This document shows, in pieces, positions 8,761-18,398 of a stretch of DNA of 64,000 nt. The notes under the pieces are model-generated. The model saw only the letters and a program-made list of their open reading frames with translations. It was not told where the DNA came from and made no database searches. The position numbers and the translations under genes are program-made. The first letter of the stretch is position 1. The number at the start of each line of letters is the position of its first letter. The stretch comes from Pseudomonadota bacterium (GTDB lineage Bacteria; Pseudomonadota; Gammaproteobacteria; Xanthomonadales; Rhodanobacteraceae): contig JAKAWV010000003.1 in assembly GCA_021827205.1 (NCBI GenBank), positions 142,279-206,278 of the forward strand, written 5' to 3'.

Positions 8761-10665
8761 ATGCCGATGAATCGTTTGTTCTTGTTGCTGTCAGTGCTGT
8801 TGAGTCTCGCGGGCGTCGCCACGCAGGCGCAGTCCGCCGACGGCCTGCTGCGTTTCAATCAGGCCTACCGGCTCAACGCGCGCGCCGAGACTGGCGAGGT
8901 GCATCTGGACTGGAGTATCGCGCCGGGCTATTACCTGTATCGCGATCGCACGCACTTCAAGGCGCTGGATGCCGGCGTCACCCTGGGCAAGCCCGCGTTT
9001 CCGCCGGGCGTGGTGGAGAACGATCCCTACCTGGGCCGCCTGGTGGTGTTCTACAAACACATGGATGCGACCCTGCCGTTCAGTGCGCCGGCGGGGCTGC
9101 AGGTGCTGCATCTGGCGGTGACATATCAGGGTTGCCATGCGGTGGCGCCGCAGATCTGTTTTCCACCGCATACCGAGGCGCTGAGTCTGACCATCGGTGG
9201 CGCCATGGTGCAGGCCGACAAGGCCGCCAACGCCCTCGCACCGCCAGCGGCTGGCGGCGCGCAGGCGGCGTTTGGCGTGGCCGCACCGAGCAGCGCCGCG
9301 GCACAGGCCTTCGCCGCGTCGGCAGTAGCCGCGACGCCGTCGGCGTCAAGCAGCGCCGCGCCGGCCGGAGCGGCCGGACGTCTGGCCGGTTTGCTGGGCA
9401 AGGATCGCGCCTGGGCGCTGCTGTTGTTTTTCCTCGGCGGTCTGGGCGTGGCCTTCACGCCCTGCGTGCTGCCGATGCTGCCGATCCTGTCCGGCCTGAT
9501 CGCCGGCGGCGGTACGCGTGCGCGGCCGGGTCGCGCGTTCGCGCTGTCGCTGGTGTACGTGCTGGGTGCGGCGCTGGTGTACGCGGCGGTCGGCGTGATC
9601 GCGGGTCTGGCCGGCACCAATTTGCAGGCGGCGCTGCAGAACGGCTGGGTGATCGGCGCCATGGCGCTGCTGTTCGTGGCGTTGGCGCTGAGCATGTTCG
9701 GGCTGTACGAACTGCAATTGCCGGCGCGCCTGCAGACGCGCCTGGCCGGGGCCAGCAATCGCCAACATGCGGGTTCGCTGCTGGGCGCGGGGGTGATGGG
9801 CGTGCTCTCGGCGCTGATCGTCACCTCGTGCGTGACGCCGGTGCTGGCGGCCGGGGTGATCTACATCGGCCAGCAGGGCAGCGCGCTGTTCGGCGCGCTG
9901 GCGCTGTTCGTGTTCGGGTTGGGCATGGGCCTGCCGCTGCTGGCCTTTGGCACTGCGGCCGGCGCCCTGCTGCCGCGCGCGGGCGCTTGGATGAACACGG
10001 TCAATGCGGTGTTCGGCGTGCTGTTTCTGGGCCTCGCCATCTGGATGCTTGATCGCGTGCTGGCGCCGGGTTGGATTCTGGCGCTCGGCGGCCTGCTGCT
10101 GCTGGGCTGCGCGGTGTATCTGGGCGTGCTGCAGCGCTTGCCCGCCGAGGCCGGCGGCTGGCGCAAACTGCGCATGAGCCTGGCGCTGATCCTGCTGCTG
10201 CTGGGCGCGGCGGAACTGGCCGGCGCGCTGGCCGGCAGCGGCAGTCTGCTCAACCCACTGGCGGTGTTTGCCGGCGGCGGCACGCCGCCAGCGGCGCAGC
10301 GCCTGCACTGGGCGCGCGTGACCACGCCGCAGCAACTCGACGCGGCACTGGCGCAGGCGCGCGCGGCGCGCCAGGGCGCCGTGGTCGATTACTACGCCGA
10401 GTGGTGCGTTGCGTGCAAGGAGATGGAGCACATCACCTTCGCCGACGCGCGCGTGCGGCAGGCGCTGGCGCCGCTGGCGCTGATCCGTGTGGATGTCACC
10501 CGCGACGATGCCGACAGCCGCGCGCTGCTGAAGCGTTACGGCCTGCTGGGCCCGCCGGTCACGCTGTTCTTCGCGCCCGACGGCCGTGAGCGCATCGCCG
10601 AGCGGCTGGTGGGCGCCGAGGGCGCATCCGCATTCCTAACGCGCCTGCGCCGCGCCGGGCTGTGA
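8761..10665 (+). CDS. dsbD: Thiol:disulfide interchange protein DsbD
   Basis: DsbD of 634 residues carries electrons from cytoplasmic thioredoxin across the inner membrane to periplasmic reductases. A signal peptide (about 26 residues) leads into the N-terminal periplasmic domain with a Cys pair in YQGCHAVAPQICFP. The membrane domain has the redox Cys235 (FTPCVLPM) and Cys357 (TSCVTP). The C-terminal thioredoxin domain has C549-V-A-C552. An Ala/Ser-rich linker joins the first two parts. An alternative ATG lies two codons downstream. The stop codon overlaps the start of the tlpA-like gene, so the two are probably translated together. Confidence 0.97.
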   Translation: MPMNRLFLLLSVLLSLAGVATQAQSADGLLRFNQAYRLNARAETGEVHLDWSIAPGYYLYRDRTHFKALDAGVTLGKPAFPPGVVENDPYLGRLVVFYKHMDATLPFSAPAGLQVLHLAVTYQGCHAVAPQICFPPHTEALSLTIGGAMVQADKAANALAPPAAGGAQAAFGVAAPSSAAAQAFAASAVAATPSASSSAAPAGAAGRLAGLLGKDRAWALLLFFLGGLGVAFTPCVLPMLPILSGLIAGGGTRARPGRAFALSLVYVLGAALVYAAVGVIAGLAGTNLQAALQNGWVIGAMALLFVALALSMFGLYELQLPARLQTRLAGASNRQHAGSLLGAGVMGVLSALIVTSCVTPVLAAGVIYIGQQGSALFGALALFVFGLGMGLPLLAFGTAAGALLPRAGAWMNTVNAVFGVLFLGLAIWMLDRVLAPGWILALGGLLLLGCAVYLGVLQRLPAEAGGWRKLRMSLALILLLLGAAELAGALAGSGSLLNPLAVFAGGGTPPAAQRLHWARVTTPQQLDAALAQARAARQGAVVDYYAEWCVACKEMEHITFADARVRQALAPLALIRVDVTRDDADSRALLKRYGLLGPPVTLFFAPDGRERIAERLVGAEGASAFLTRLRRAGL

Positions 10666-11207
10666 TGCGCCGGCTGCCGCTGGCGATCATCGCGCTGGCG
10701 CTATTGGCGGCGCTAGGCGGCTACGCGCTGCAGCGCCGCCTGCAGGCGGCGCCCGCAGCGGCTGCGCCATCGTCCGGCGGTGGGTTCACGGCCGGCGCGC
10801 CGCGGCCCGATCCGGCGCTGCGCACGCTGGACGGCCGGCCGGCTACGCTGGATGCCTGGCGCGGCCGCTGGTTGCTGCTGAACTTCTGGGCGCCGTGGTG
10901 TCCGCCGTGCCGCGAGGAATTGCCGGTGCTGCGTGCGCTGCAGCAGCGCGCCGGGCCACGCGGTCTGCAGGTGATCGGGATCGCCGAGGACACGCCTGGC
11001 GCGGTGCGTGCGTTCCTGAAGACCACGCCGCTGGATTACCCGGCGCTGCTGCCCGGCGACGATCATCCTGGCCTGGCCTTTGGCAACACGCGCCAGGGTC
11101 TGCCCTACAGCGTGCTGATCGCCCCGGACGGGCGTATGCTCAAGCGCCACTACGGAGCGTTTACCACGCCCGAACTGCGGGCTTGGCTGCCTCCCGCCTT
11201 GCAATAG
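10665..11207 (+). CDS. TlpA-family membrane-anchored thiol:disulfide oxidoreductase
   Basis: A 180-residue thioredoxin-like protein with one N-terminal membrane anchor (residues 4-20) and the active site C79-P-P-C82 in FWAPWCPPCREE. It should face the periplasm. Its ATG overlaps the DsbD stop as TGATG, so it is probably made together with DsbD and reduced by it. Candidate roles are cytochrome c maturation or protection of periplasmic thiols; sequence alone does not decide. The frame also has a GTG one codon earlier, inside dsbD. Confidence 0.92.
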   Translation: MRRLPLAIIALALLAALGGYALQRRLQAAPAAAAPSSGGGFTAGAPRPDPALRTLDGRPATLDAWRGRWLLLNFWAPWCPPCREELPVLRALQQRAGPRGLQVIGIAEDTPGAVRAFLKTTPLDYPALLPGDDHPGLAFGNTRQGLPYSVLIAPDGRMLKRHYGAFTTPELRAWLPPALQ

Positions 11208-11296
11208 CAACGAACGTCGTCGAATGGCGCCGAACTGGACAAGTTTTGCGCGACGGTCCAGACTTCTCCACCCGCTTTTGACTCTGGACGACTGGC

Positions 11297-11743
11297 GTGG
11301 CGCAACTGCTGGCCCTGCATGGCCCCAACCTTGATCTGCTCGGCAGCCGTGAGCCCGGCTACTACGGCCACACCACGCTGACGGCCATCGACGCCGTGCT
11401 GCGCAGCGAGGCCGAGCGCGCCGGGCACCAACTCAGTGCCTTCCAGTCCGGCGCCGAGCATGCCCTGATCGAACGCATCCACGCCGCGCGCCGTGAAGAC
11501 GTGGTCGGCATCGTGTTCAACCCCGCCGGCTACACGCATACCAGCGTGGCGCTGCGCGACGCGCTGCTGGCCGTGGCCATTCCGTTCGTCGAGGTGCACT
11601 TGTCCAATCCGCAGGCGCGCGAGCCGTTCCGGCAGCACTCGTATTTCAGCGACATCGCCATCGGCACGGTGGCTGGCTTCGGCGCGGATAGCTATCGCCT
11701 CGGCTTGCTTGGTTTGATCGCCCATTTGGCGCGCGCGGCTTGA
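11297..11743 (+). CDS. aroQ: Type II 3-dehydroquinate dehydratase
   Basis: AroQ of 148 residues removes water from 3-dehydroquinate in the shikimate pathway. It has the N-terminal LHGPNLDLLG loop, the active-site loop with a Tyr pair (GYYG), FNPAGYTHTS and EVHLSN, in the order seen in dodecameric type II enzymes. The usual QSNHEG is here QSGAEH, a modest departure. The start is GTG 11297; no ATG fits upstream. It precedes accB, a gene order common in gammaproteobacteria. Confidence 0.95.
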   Translation: MAQLLALHGPNLDLLGSREPGYYGHTTLTAIDAVLRSEAERAGHQLSAFQSGAEHALIERIHAARREDVVGIVFNPAGYTHTSVALRDALLAVAIPFVEVHLSNPQAREPFRQHSYFSDIAIGTVAGFGADSYRLGLLGLIAHLARAA

Positions 11744-11797
11744 GCCGGATACCGCGCGCCCGTCATCCCCTTTCCTTTCCGCCGCACGAGGCCCCGC

Positions 11798-11893
11798 ATG
11801 GACTTGCGCAAAATCAAGAAGCTGATCGACCTGCTGGAAGCATCCAATCTCGCCGAGCTTGAAATCAAGGGCGAGCCGGAAGTTTTCGCGTGA
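11798..11893 (+). pseudogene. Truncated duplicate of the accB 5' end (31-codon mini-ORF)
   Basis: Bases 11798-11869 match the first 24 codons of the complete accB (11999-12070) with one silent difference (TTG for CTG at codon 3). With the ribosome-binding region the duplicated stretch is 11787-11869 versus 11988-12070, 80 of 83 bases identical. After codon 24 the frame runs into a different sequence and stops at TGA 11891, giving a 31-residue peptide ending KGEPEVFA. The copy keeps a GAGG ribosome-binding site, so it could be translated. Whether it is a decayed duplicate or a working leader peptide is open. Confidence 0.9.
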
Positions 11894-11987
11894 TGCGTTG
11901 AAGCGCATCACGCGCCGGCGAGCGCCCGGCCAAGGAGGGCCGGGCCGGCGCCACGCACCAGGGACGGTTGGTCATCAATATTTTCAT
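11870..11987. repeat. Structured repeat element, copy A (between accB fragment and accB)
   Basis: This 118-base insert separates the two accB 5' copies. It opens GGGCGAGCCGGAAG-TTTTCGCG. A perfect 11-bp hairpin follows (11887-11897 with 11904-11914, loop TTGAAG), then CGCGCCGGCGAGCGCCCGG. A second stem pairs GCCCGGCC (11924-11931) with GGCCGGGC (11938-11945) around an AAGGAG loop, and CGCCGG (11913-11918) can pair with CCGGCG (11945-11950). Blocks and fold match the element at 58013-58102. The right boundary is inferred from the direct repeat. Confidence 0.75.
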
Positions 11988-11998
11988 CGAGGCCGCTC

Positions 11999-12484
11999 AT
12001 GGACCTGCGCAAAATCAAGAAGCTGATCGACCTGCTGGAAGCATCCAATCTCGCCGAGCTTGAAATCAAGGAAGGCGAGGAAGTCGTACGTTTGTCGCGC
12101 GTACCCAAGGGTGGCGTTGCCGCGCCGACCGCAGCGCCGGTGACGCATGTGCACGTGCCGACGGCGCGCGCCGAGGACGCCGCGCCTGCGCCGGTCGCGC
12201 CGGTTGCACACGCGGCTCCCGCAGCACACCCCGGCCCCGCCCTGCCCGCCGGGCACGTGGTGCGCTCGCCCATGGTTGGCACCTTTTATGTTGCCGCCAG
12301 CCCCGAGGCGGCGCCGTTCGTCAAGGTCGGTCAGAGCGTCAAGCTGGGCCAAACCCTGGGCGTGATCGAGGCGATGAAGATGTTCAACCAGATCGAGGCC
12401 GACAAGAGCGGCACGGTGGTCGCCATCCTGGTCGAAAACGGCCAGCCGGTGGAGTTCGACGAACCGATGTTCGTGATCGGCTGA
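11999..12484 (+). CDS. accB: Biotin carboxyl carrier protein of acetyl-CoA carboxylase
   Basis: BCCP of 161 residues carries biotin between the carboxylase and transferase halves of acetyl-CoA carboxylase, the first step of fatty acid synthesis. The N-terminal helical segment (1-33) is followed by an Ala/Pro-rich linker (about 40-85) and the biotinyl domain. Lys127 in VIEAMKMFN is the biotin site, and the thumb-containing PMVGTFY segment is present. GAGG lies 8 bases before the ATG. accC follows after 123 bases. A truncated copy of its 5' end lies just upstream. Confidence 0.98.
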   Translation: MDLRKIKKLIDLLEASNLAELEIKEGEEVVRLSRVPKGGVAAPTAAPVTHVHVPTARAEDAAPAPVAPVAHAAPAAHPGPALPAGHVVRSPMVGTFYVAASPEAAPFVKVGQSVKLGQTLGVIEAMKMFNQIEADKSGTVVAILVENGQPVEFDEPMFVIG

Positions 12485-12570
12485 TGACCCTGCGCGGGCC
12501 TCGATCCTTGCCACGCGAAAAACGCATCGCAGCGCGCTGGCGCCGCCGTGCAGCCATCCCGGCTTGGGTC

Positions 12571-12600
12571 GAGTCCCGAGTCACGAGTCCCGAGTCCCGG
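12571..12600. repeat. Degenerate heptad repeat, locus 2
   Basis: Four tandem 7-mers lie between accB and accC: GAGTCCC, GAGTCAC, GAGTCCC, GAGTCCC, ending GG. Same period and G/C-rich style as the other heptad loci. It ends just before the accC start at 12608 and so must lie in the accBC transcript leader or spacer. Confidence 0.7.
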
Positions 12601-12607
12601 TGCCCAC

Positions 12608-13978
<1,371 letters not shown>

Positions 13979-14161
13979 AGCAGGCCGCGAAACTACGAAA
14001 CGCTCACGCCGGGCCTGCGCGACGCATGCCGCCAAGCGCATTTGTTCAGGTCCGTTTGGAACCGCGCGTCACGGCGCTTGTCCATGCCATGGTGCGTTGC
14101 GAGATCGCCCGCGAGCGCGCACCCTTCCTGCAGCCCATGCGCGGCACCGAATGGACTTGCG

Positions 14162-14599
14162 ATGAACCCGAATTCCGAACGCCAGGCCACTGCGCAGGCC
14201 GATGCGCCCATCGAGTGCAGTGCCGCCGAGGCACTGGCCCTGGCGCGTCGAGGCGCGGCCTGCCTGATCGACATCCGCCAGCCCTTCGAGCTGGAACTGA
14301 AGGGCACGCTGCCCAACGCGTTGCACGTGCCGTTCTTCCTGTTCAAGCAGCATCTGGGCTTGAGTCTGGACGAGGAAGAACAGGAGATCCTCGACGCCGA
14401 CGCGCCCGGCGAGCTGGACAAGCGTGAGTTCGTCGGCACGATCGAGCAACTCGAGCAGCGCCGTGACATCCCCCTGCTGTTGGTGTGCAACAGCGGGCGC
14501 CGCAGCCTGATCGCCGCGCACCTGCTGCGCGGCATCGGCTATCCGCAGGCCTACTCGGTGCAAGGCGGCATGCACGCGCTGCTGCACGAGATGGCCTGA
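14162..14599 (+). CDS. Rhodanese-like domain protein
   Basis: A single-domain rhodanese of 145 residues. Motifs are LIDIRQPFELE near residue 35, LHVPFFLF and the active-site loop VCNSGRRS with Cys109. Such proteins transfer sulfur from thiosulfate or persulfides, or act as sulfur carriers; the physiological donor is unknown. No signal peptide, so cytoplasmic. The frame is open further upstream, but the first good match to the family follows ATG 14162. Confidence 0.88.
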   Translation: MNPNSERQATAQADAPIECSAAEALALARRGAACLIDIRQPFELELKGTLPNALHVPFFLFKQHLGLSLDEEEQEILDADAPGELDKREFVGTIEQLEQRRDIPLLLVCNSGRRSLIAAHLLRGIGYPQAYSVQGGMHALLHEMA

Positions 14600-14668
14600 G
14601 ATCCGCCTGCTTTGCGGGCACGCGCGGATGTCCGATCATGGCGCCTGCCCAGCCATCACGCAGCGCGC

Positions 14669-15571
14669 ATGCCCTTCCTCGAACTTGCATTCACCCTGCC
14701 CAGCAGCCAGCAGCAGCGTGCCGAACAGGCGCTGGAGGATCTCGGCGCGCTGGCCGTGACCCTCGCCGACGCGCGCGCCGACACGCCCGACGAGCGCGCC
14801 ATCCTCGAGCCCGGCGTGGGTGAGACGCCACTGTGGGAGGCGGTGCGCATGCAGGCTCTGTTCGCCGATGGCGCCGATCGACGCGGGCTACTGGCGGTAC
14901 TGTTCGAATTGCTGCCCGAGCTGGTGCCCGAGCACATCGAATTGCGCGCGGTGGCGGATCAGGACTGGACGCGCGCGTGGATGGATCGCTACCAGCCAAT
15001 GCGCTTCGGCCAACGTCTGTGGGTGTATCCGTGGAACATCGAGCCCATGGATCTGGACGCCGATGCCGTGGTGCTGCGCCTCGATCCCGGGCTGGCCTTC
15101 GGCAGCGGCACGCATGCGACCACGGCGCTGTGCCTGGAGTGGCTGGAAGCGCAGGATCTGCGCGGCAAGCGCGTGCTCGATTACGGCTGCGGCTCGGGCA
15201 TCCTCGCCATCGCCGCGCTGAAACTGGGCGCCGCGTACGCGCTGGGCGTGGACAACGATCCGCAGGCGCTGACCGCCAGCGCCGACAACGCGCGGCGCAA
15301 CCGCGTCGACGCGCAACTTGCGCTGTACGCGCCCGAGGCATTGCCCGCGCCGCGCTGCGACGCGCTGGTGGCCAACATCCTCGCCGCTCCGCTGCTGCAA
15401 CTGGCGCCGCGGCTGCTGGCCGCGCTGGCGCCGGGTGCGCCATTCGCGCTATCCGGAATCCTGATCGAGCAAGCCGAGGAATTGCGCGCGCATTGCGCCA
15501 CGCTGGGCGCGGTCGAGCTGAGCATCGTCCATCGCGAGGACTGGGCGCGGCTCAGCGGTCGGCGTGGCTGA
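14669..15571 (+). CDS. prmA: Ribosomal protein L11 methyltransferase
   Basis: PrmA of 300 residues trimethylates ribosomal protein L11 using S-adenosylmethionine. It has the small N-terminal substrate-recognition domain beginning MPFLELAFTLPS, then LDPGLAFGSGTHATT (138-152), a signature of PrmA. The SAM-binding DYGCGSGILAIAA starts at residue 171, and VANILAAPL stands in the place of the usual catalytic-loop motif. The length fits (293 in E. coli). ATG 14669 begins the conserved N-terminus. Confidence 0.97.
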   Translation: MPFLELAFTLPSSQQQRAEQALEDLGALAVTLADARADTPDERAILEPGVGETPLWEAVRMQALFADGADRRGLLAVLFELLPELVPEHIELRAVADQDWTRAWMDRYQPMRFGQRLWVYPWNIEPMDLDADAVVLRLDPGLAFGSGTHATTALCLEWLEAQDLRGKRVLDYGCGSGILAIAALKLGAAYALGVDNDPQALTASADNARRNRVDAQLALYAPEALPAPRCDALVANILAAPLLQLAPRLLAALAPGAPFALSGILIEQAEELRAHCATLGAVELSIVHREDWARLSGRRG

Positions 15572-15653
15572 ACACACGGCGGCGGGAACCGGTCGCGCTG
15601 TGTGCGGTCAGTAAGGTAGCGCCATGCGGCGCGGCCTCGCAGGGAGATCGCAC

Positions 15654-18308
15654 GTGCAGACCCTCTCACGCTGGATGAGCGCCGCATGGCTGCTGTTGCT
15701 GCCGCTGGTGGCCGCGGCGGCTTCGTCGGGCGTGGTACGCGCCACGCTGGACAACGGCCTGCGTGTGGTCATCGTGCGCAATGCGCTGGCGCCGGTGGTG
15801 ACCACGCAGGTCAGTTATCTGGCCGGATCGGACGAGGCGCCGGCGAGCTTTCCCGGTACCGCGCATGCGCTGGAACACATGATGTTCCGCGGCAGCCCGG
15901 GGCTGAGCCGTGATCAACTGGCGGTGATCGGCGCCGGCATGGGCGGCGATTTCAACGCCTTCACCACGCAGGCGGTGACCTCGTACTACTTCACCGCGCC
16001 GGCGCAGGATCTGGAGGTGGCGCTGCACATCGAGGCGCTGCGCATGCGCGGGCTGGACCTGAGCCCGGCCGGCTGGGCCAGGGAGCGCGGCGCGATCGAA
16101 CAGGAAGTCGCGCGCGACCGGTCCGATCCATTTTATGTGTTCAACACGCAACTGCTGGCGGCGATGTTCAAGGGCACGCCCTACGCGCACGATGCGCTGG
16201 GCACGCGGCCCTCGTTCAACCGGACTGGGGCGCCGTTGCTGAAAAAGTTCTATGACACCTGGTACGCACCCAACAACGCCATCCTGGTGGTGGCCGGGGA
16301 TGTCGATCCGCAGACCACGCTGGGCGAGATCGAGACCCTGTTCGGGGCGATTCCGCGCAAGACGCTGCCGGCTCGGCCACGCTACGACTTCCAGCCGGTG
16401 GCTGCGGCGACGTTGCATTACCCCACCGATTACCCGGTCGGCGTGGCGGTACTGGCGTATCGCATGCCCGGTCTGCAGGCCAGCGACTACGCCGCCGCCG
16501 ATATCCTGGTGCGCGTGCTCGGCAGCCAGCGCGGCGCTTTGTACGCGCTGGTGCCGCAGGGCAAGGCGTTGTTCGCCAGTTTCCAGAGCCAGTTCCTGCC
16601 ACGCGCCGGTATCGGCTATGCCGTGGGTGCGTTCGCCAAGGGCGGTGACGCCGAGGCACTGCTGGCGCAGATGCGCGCCATCCTCGCCAGGTACGCTGCG
16701 GATGGTGTGCCCGCGGATCTGGTCGACGCCGCCAAGCGCAAGGCCATCGCGCAGTTGGCATTCCAGAAGAATTCCATCACCGGCTTGGCCAATGCGTGGA
16801 CCAACGCGCTGGCCTTCCAGGGTCTGGACTCGCCCAAGGACATGGCCGCGGCCTACGCCGCGGTGACCCCGGCCGCAGTCGATCGTCTCGCACGCGGCGT
16901 GCTGCAGCCGGCGCATGTGATCACCGCGATCCTCACTCCCGAGCCTTCGGGCAAGCCGATCGCCGGCAAGGGCTTCGGTGGCGCCGAAAGCTTCGTCGCG
17001 GCGCCCGAGAAACCCGTGGCGCTGCCGGCCTGGGCCAGCGCCGCGCTCAATCGGCTCGAGTTGCCCAAGTCCACGCTGCAGCCGTACTCCACGACGCTGC
17101 GCAACGGCCTGCGCCTGATCGTGCAGCCGGAGAACATCAGCGACACCATCACCGTGCTCGGCAGCGTGCGCACGCAGCCCGACCTGCAGCAACCCAGGGG
17201 CCAGGACGGCGTCGGCGAGGTGCTCTCGGGCCTGTTCAACTTCGGCACGACGACGCTGGGCCGGTTGGCGTTTCGCAAGGCGCTGGACGACATCGCCGCC
17301 AGCGAGAACGCCGGCTACAGCTTTGCCATCGCGGCGCCGTCCGCGCACTTCGCGCGCGCGTTGCAACTGCTGGCTGACAACGAGCTGCACCCGGCCTTGC
17401 CCGAGGCCGCATTCAGGATCGTGCGGCAGCAGACCGCGCAGGCGCTGGCCGGGCAGATGGACACGCCGGATTATCTGTTCGCGCGCGCCATCAAGCTTGC
17501 CTTGCTGCCAGCCCATGACCCGGCGCTGCGCGAGGCCACGCCGGCCTCGGTGCTGAAGCTCAGTTACCGCGATGTCAAAAACTACTACGCGCAAACTTTC
17601 CGCCCCGATCTGACCACGATCGTGGTGATCGGCAAGGTCACTCCCGCACGGGCACAGCACGTGATCGCCGCGCAGTTCGGTGGCTGGCAGGCGCCGAGCG
17701 CCCGGCCCGATCTGGATTTGCCGGCGGTGCCGCCCAATCAGCCCGCGCAACAAGTCGTGCCGGACAAGACCAGCGTGCAGGACACCGTGGCGCTGGTGCA
17801 GAACACGCCGCTGACGCTGCGCGATCCGGCGCGCTACGCGCTGACCGTGGGCAATCAGGTGCTGGGGCAGGGCGGTTTCGCCTCGCGCCTGTGGCGCGAT
17901 CTGCGCGTCAAGACCGGGCTGGTGTACGGGGTCAGCTCCAGCTTCGATATCGGGCGCACGCGCTCGACCTATCGGGTGACGCTGGGCTGCGATGCGGACA
18001 AGGTGGGCCAGGCACGCGCCATCGTGGTGCGCGACATCGAGCAGATGCAGCGGCAGCCGATCAGCGCGCTGGAACTCAAGCGCGCGCAGGGCATGCTGAT
18101 CCGGCGCATCCCGCTGGGCGAGTCCAGCATCAACGCCATCGGCGGCGCGCTGCTGTATTACGCGCAGCACGATCTGCCGCTGGATCAGGCCCGCATCGCC
18201 GCGCGGCAATATCTGCAAGTGACTGCGCCGGAAATCCGGACTGCTTTCGCCAAGTACATCCGGCCCAGGGATTTCGTCGAGGTGGTGAAGGGACCGGCGC
18301 CGCGCTGA
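15654..18308 (+). CDS. Periplasmic M16-family zinc peptidase
   Basis: An 884-residue pitrilysin-type protease with two tandem M16 halves. The inverted zinc motif HxxEH is H71-A-L-E74-H75, and ERGAIEQEVARD supplies the third zinc ligand region. The second half (from about residue 480) lacks the zinc motif and should be the inactive partner. An N-terminal hydrophobic segment indicates export. I chose GTG 15654 because AGGGAG lies 7 bases upstream. ATG 15624 would add ten residues, some encoded by codons inside that ribosome-binding site. Confidence 0.92.
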   Translation: MQTLSRWMSAAWLLLLPLVAAAASSGVVRATLDNGLRVVIVRNALAPVVTTQVSYLAGSDEAPASFPGTAHALEHMMFRGSPGLSRDQLAVIGAGMGGDFNAFTTQAVTSYYFTAPAQDLEVALHIEALRMRGLDLSPAGWARERGAIEQEVARDRSDPFYVFNTQLLAAMFKGTPYAHDALGTRPSFNRTGAPLLKKFYDTWYAPNNAILVVAGDVDPQTTLGEIETLFGAIPRKTLPARPRYDFQPVAAATLHYPTDYPVGVAVLAYRMPGLQASDYAAADILVRVLGSQRGALYALVPQGKALFASFQSQFLPRAGIGYAVGAFAKGGDAEALLAQMRAILARYAADGVPADLVDAAKRKAIAQLAFQKNSITGLANAWTNALAFQGLDSPKDMAAAYAAVTPAAVDRLARGVLQPAHVITAILTPEPSGKPIAGKGFGGAESFVAAPEKPVALPAWASAALNRLELPKSTLQPYSTTLRNGLRLIVQPENISDTITVLGSVRTQPDLQQPRGQDGVGEVLSGLFNFGTTTLGRLAFRKALDDIAASENAGYSFAIAAPSAHFARALQLLADNELHPALPEAAFRIVRQQTAQALAGQMDTPDYLFARAIKLALLPAHDPALREATPASVLKLSYRDVKNYYAQTFRPDLTTIVVIGKVTPARAQHVIAAQFGGWQAPSARPDLDLPAVPPNQPAQQVVPDKTSVQDTVALVQNTPLTLRDPARYALTVGNQVLGQGGFASRLWRDLRVKTGLVYGVSSSFDIGRTRSTYRVTLGCDADKVGQARAIVVRDIEQMQRQPISALELKRAQGMLIRRIPLGESSINAIGGALLYYAQHDLPLDQARIAARQYLQVTAPEIRTAFAKYIRPRDFVEVVKGPAPR

Positions 18309-18318
18309 GGCGGGACAG

Positions 18319-18354
18319 AGGCCGGCAACCGATAACCGGCAGCAGGGAGCCGGG
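18319..18354. repeat. Degenerate heptad repeat, locus 3
   Basis: Units such as GCCGGCA, ACCGATA, ACCGGCA, GCAGGGA and GCCGGGT follow one another in 7-base steps between the convergent M16 peptidase and uvrD genes. Confidence 0.65.
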
Positions 18355-18398
18355 TGTTGGACTGCTTGCGCCCTAGTGTCCCTTTCCCGGCGCCCGAG

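Noticed and set aside
15666..18218. 850-codon minus-strand frame opposite the M16 peptidase
   Set aside because: Low-complexity Arg/His/Gln/Ala composition typical of antisense frames in high-GC DNA; the plus strand carries the zinc motif and signal peptide.
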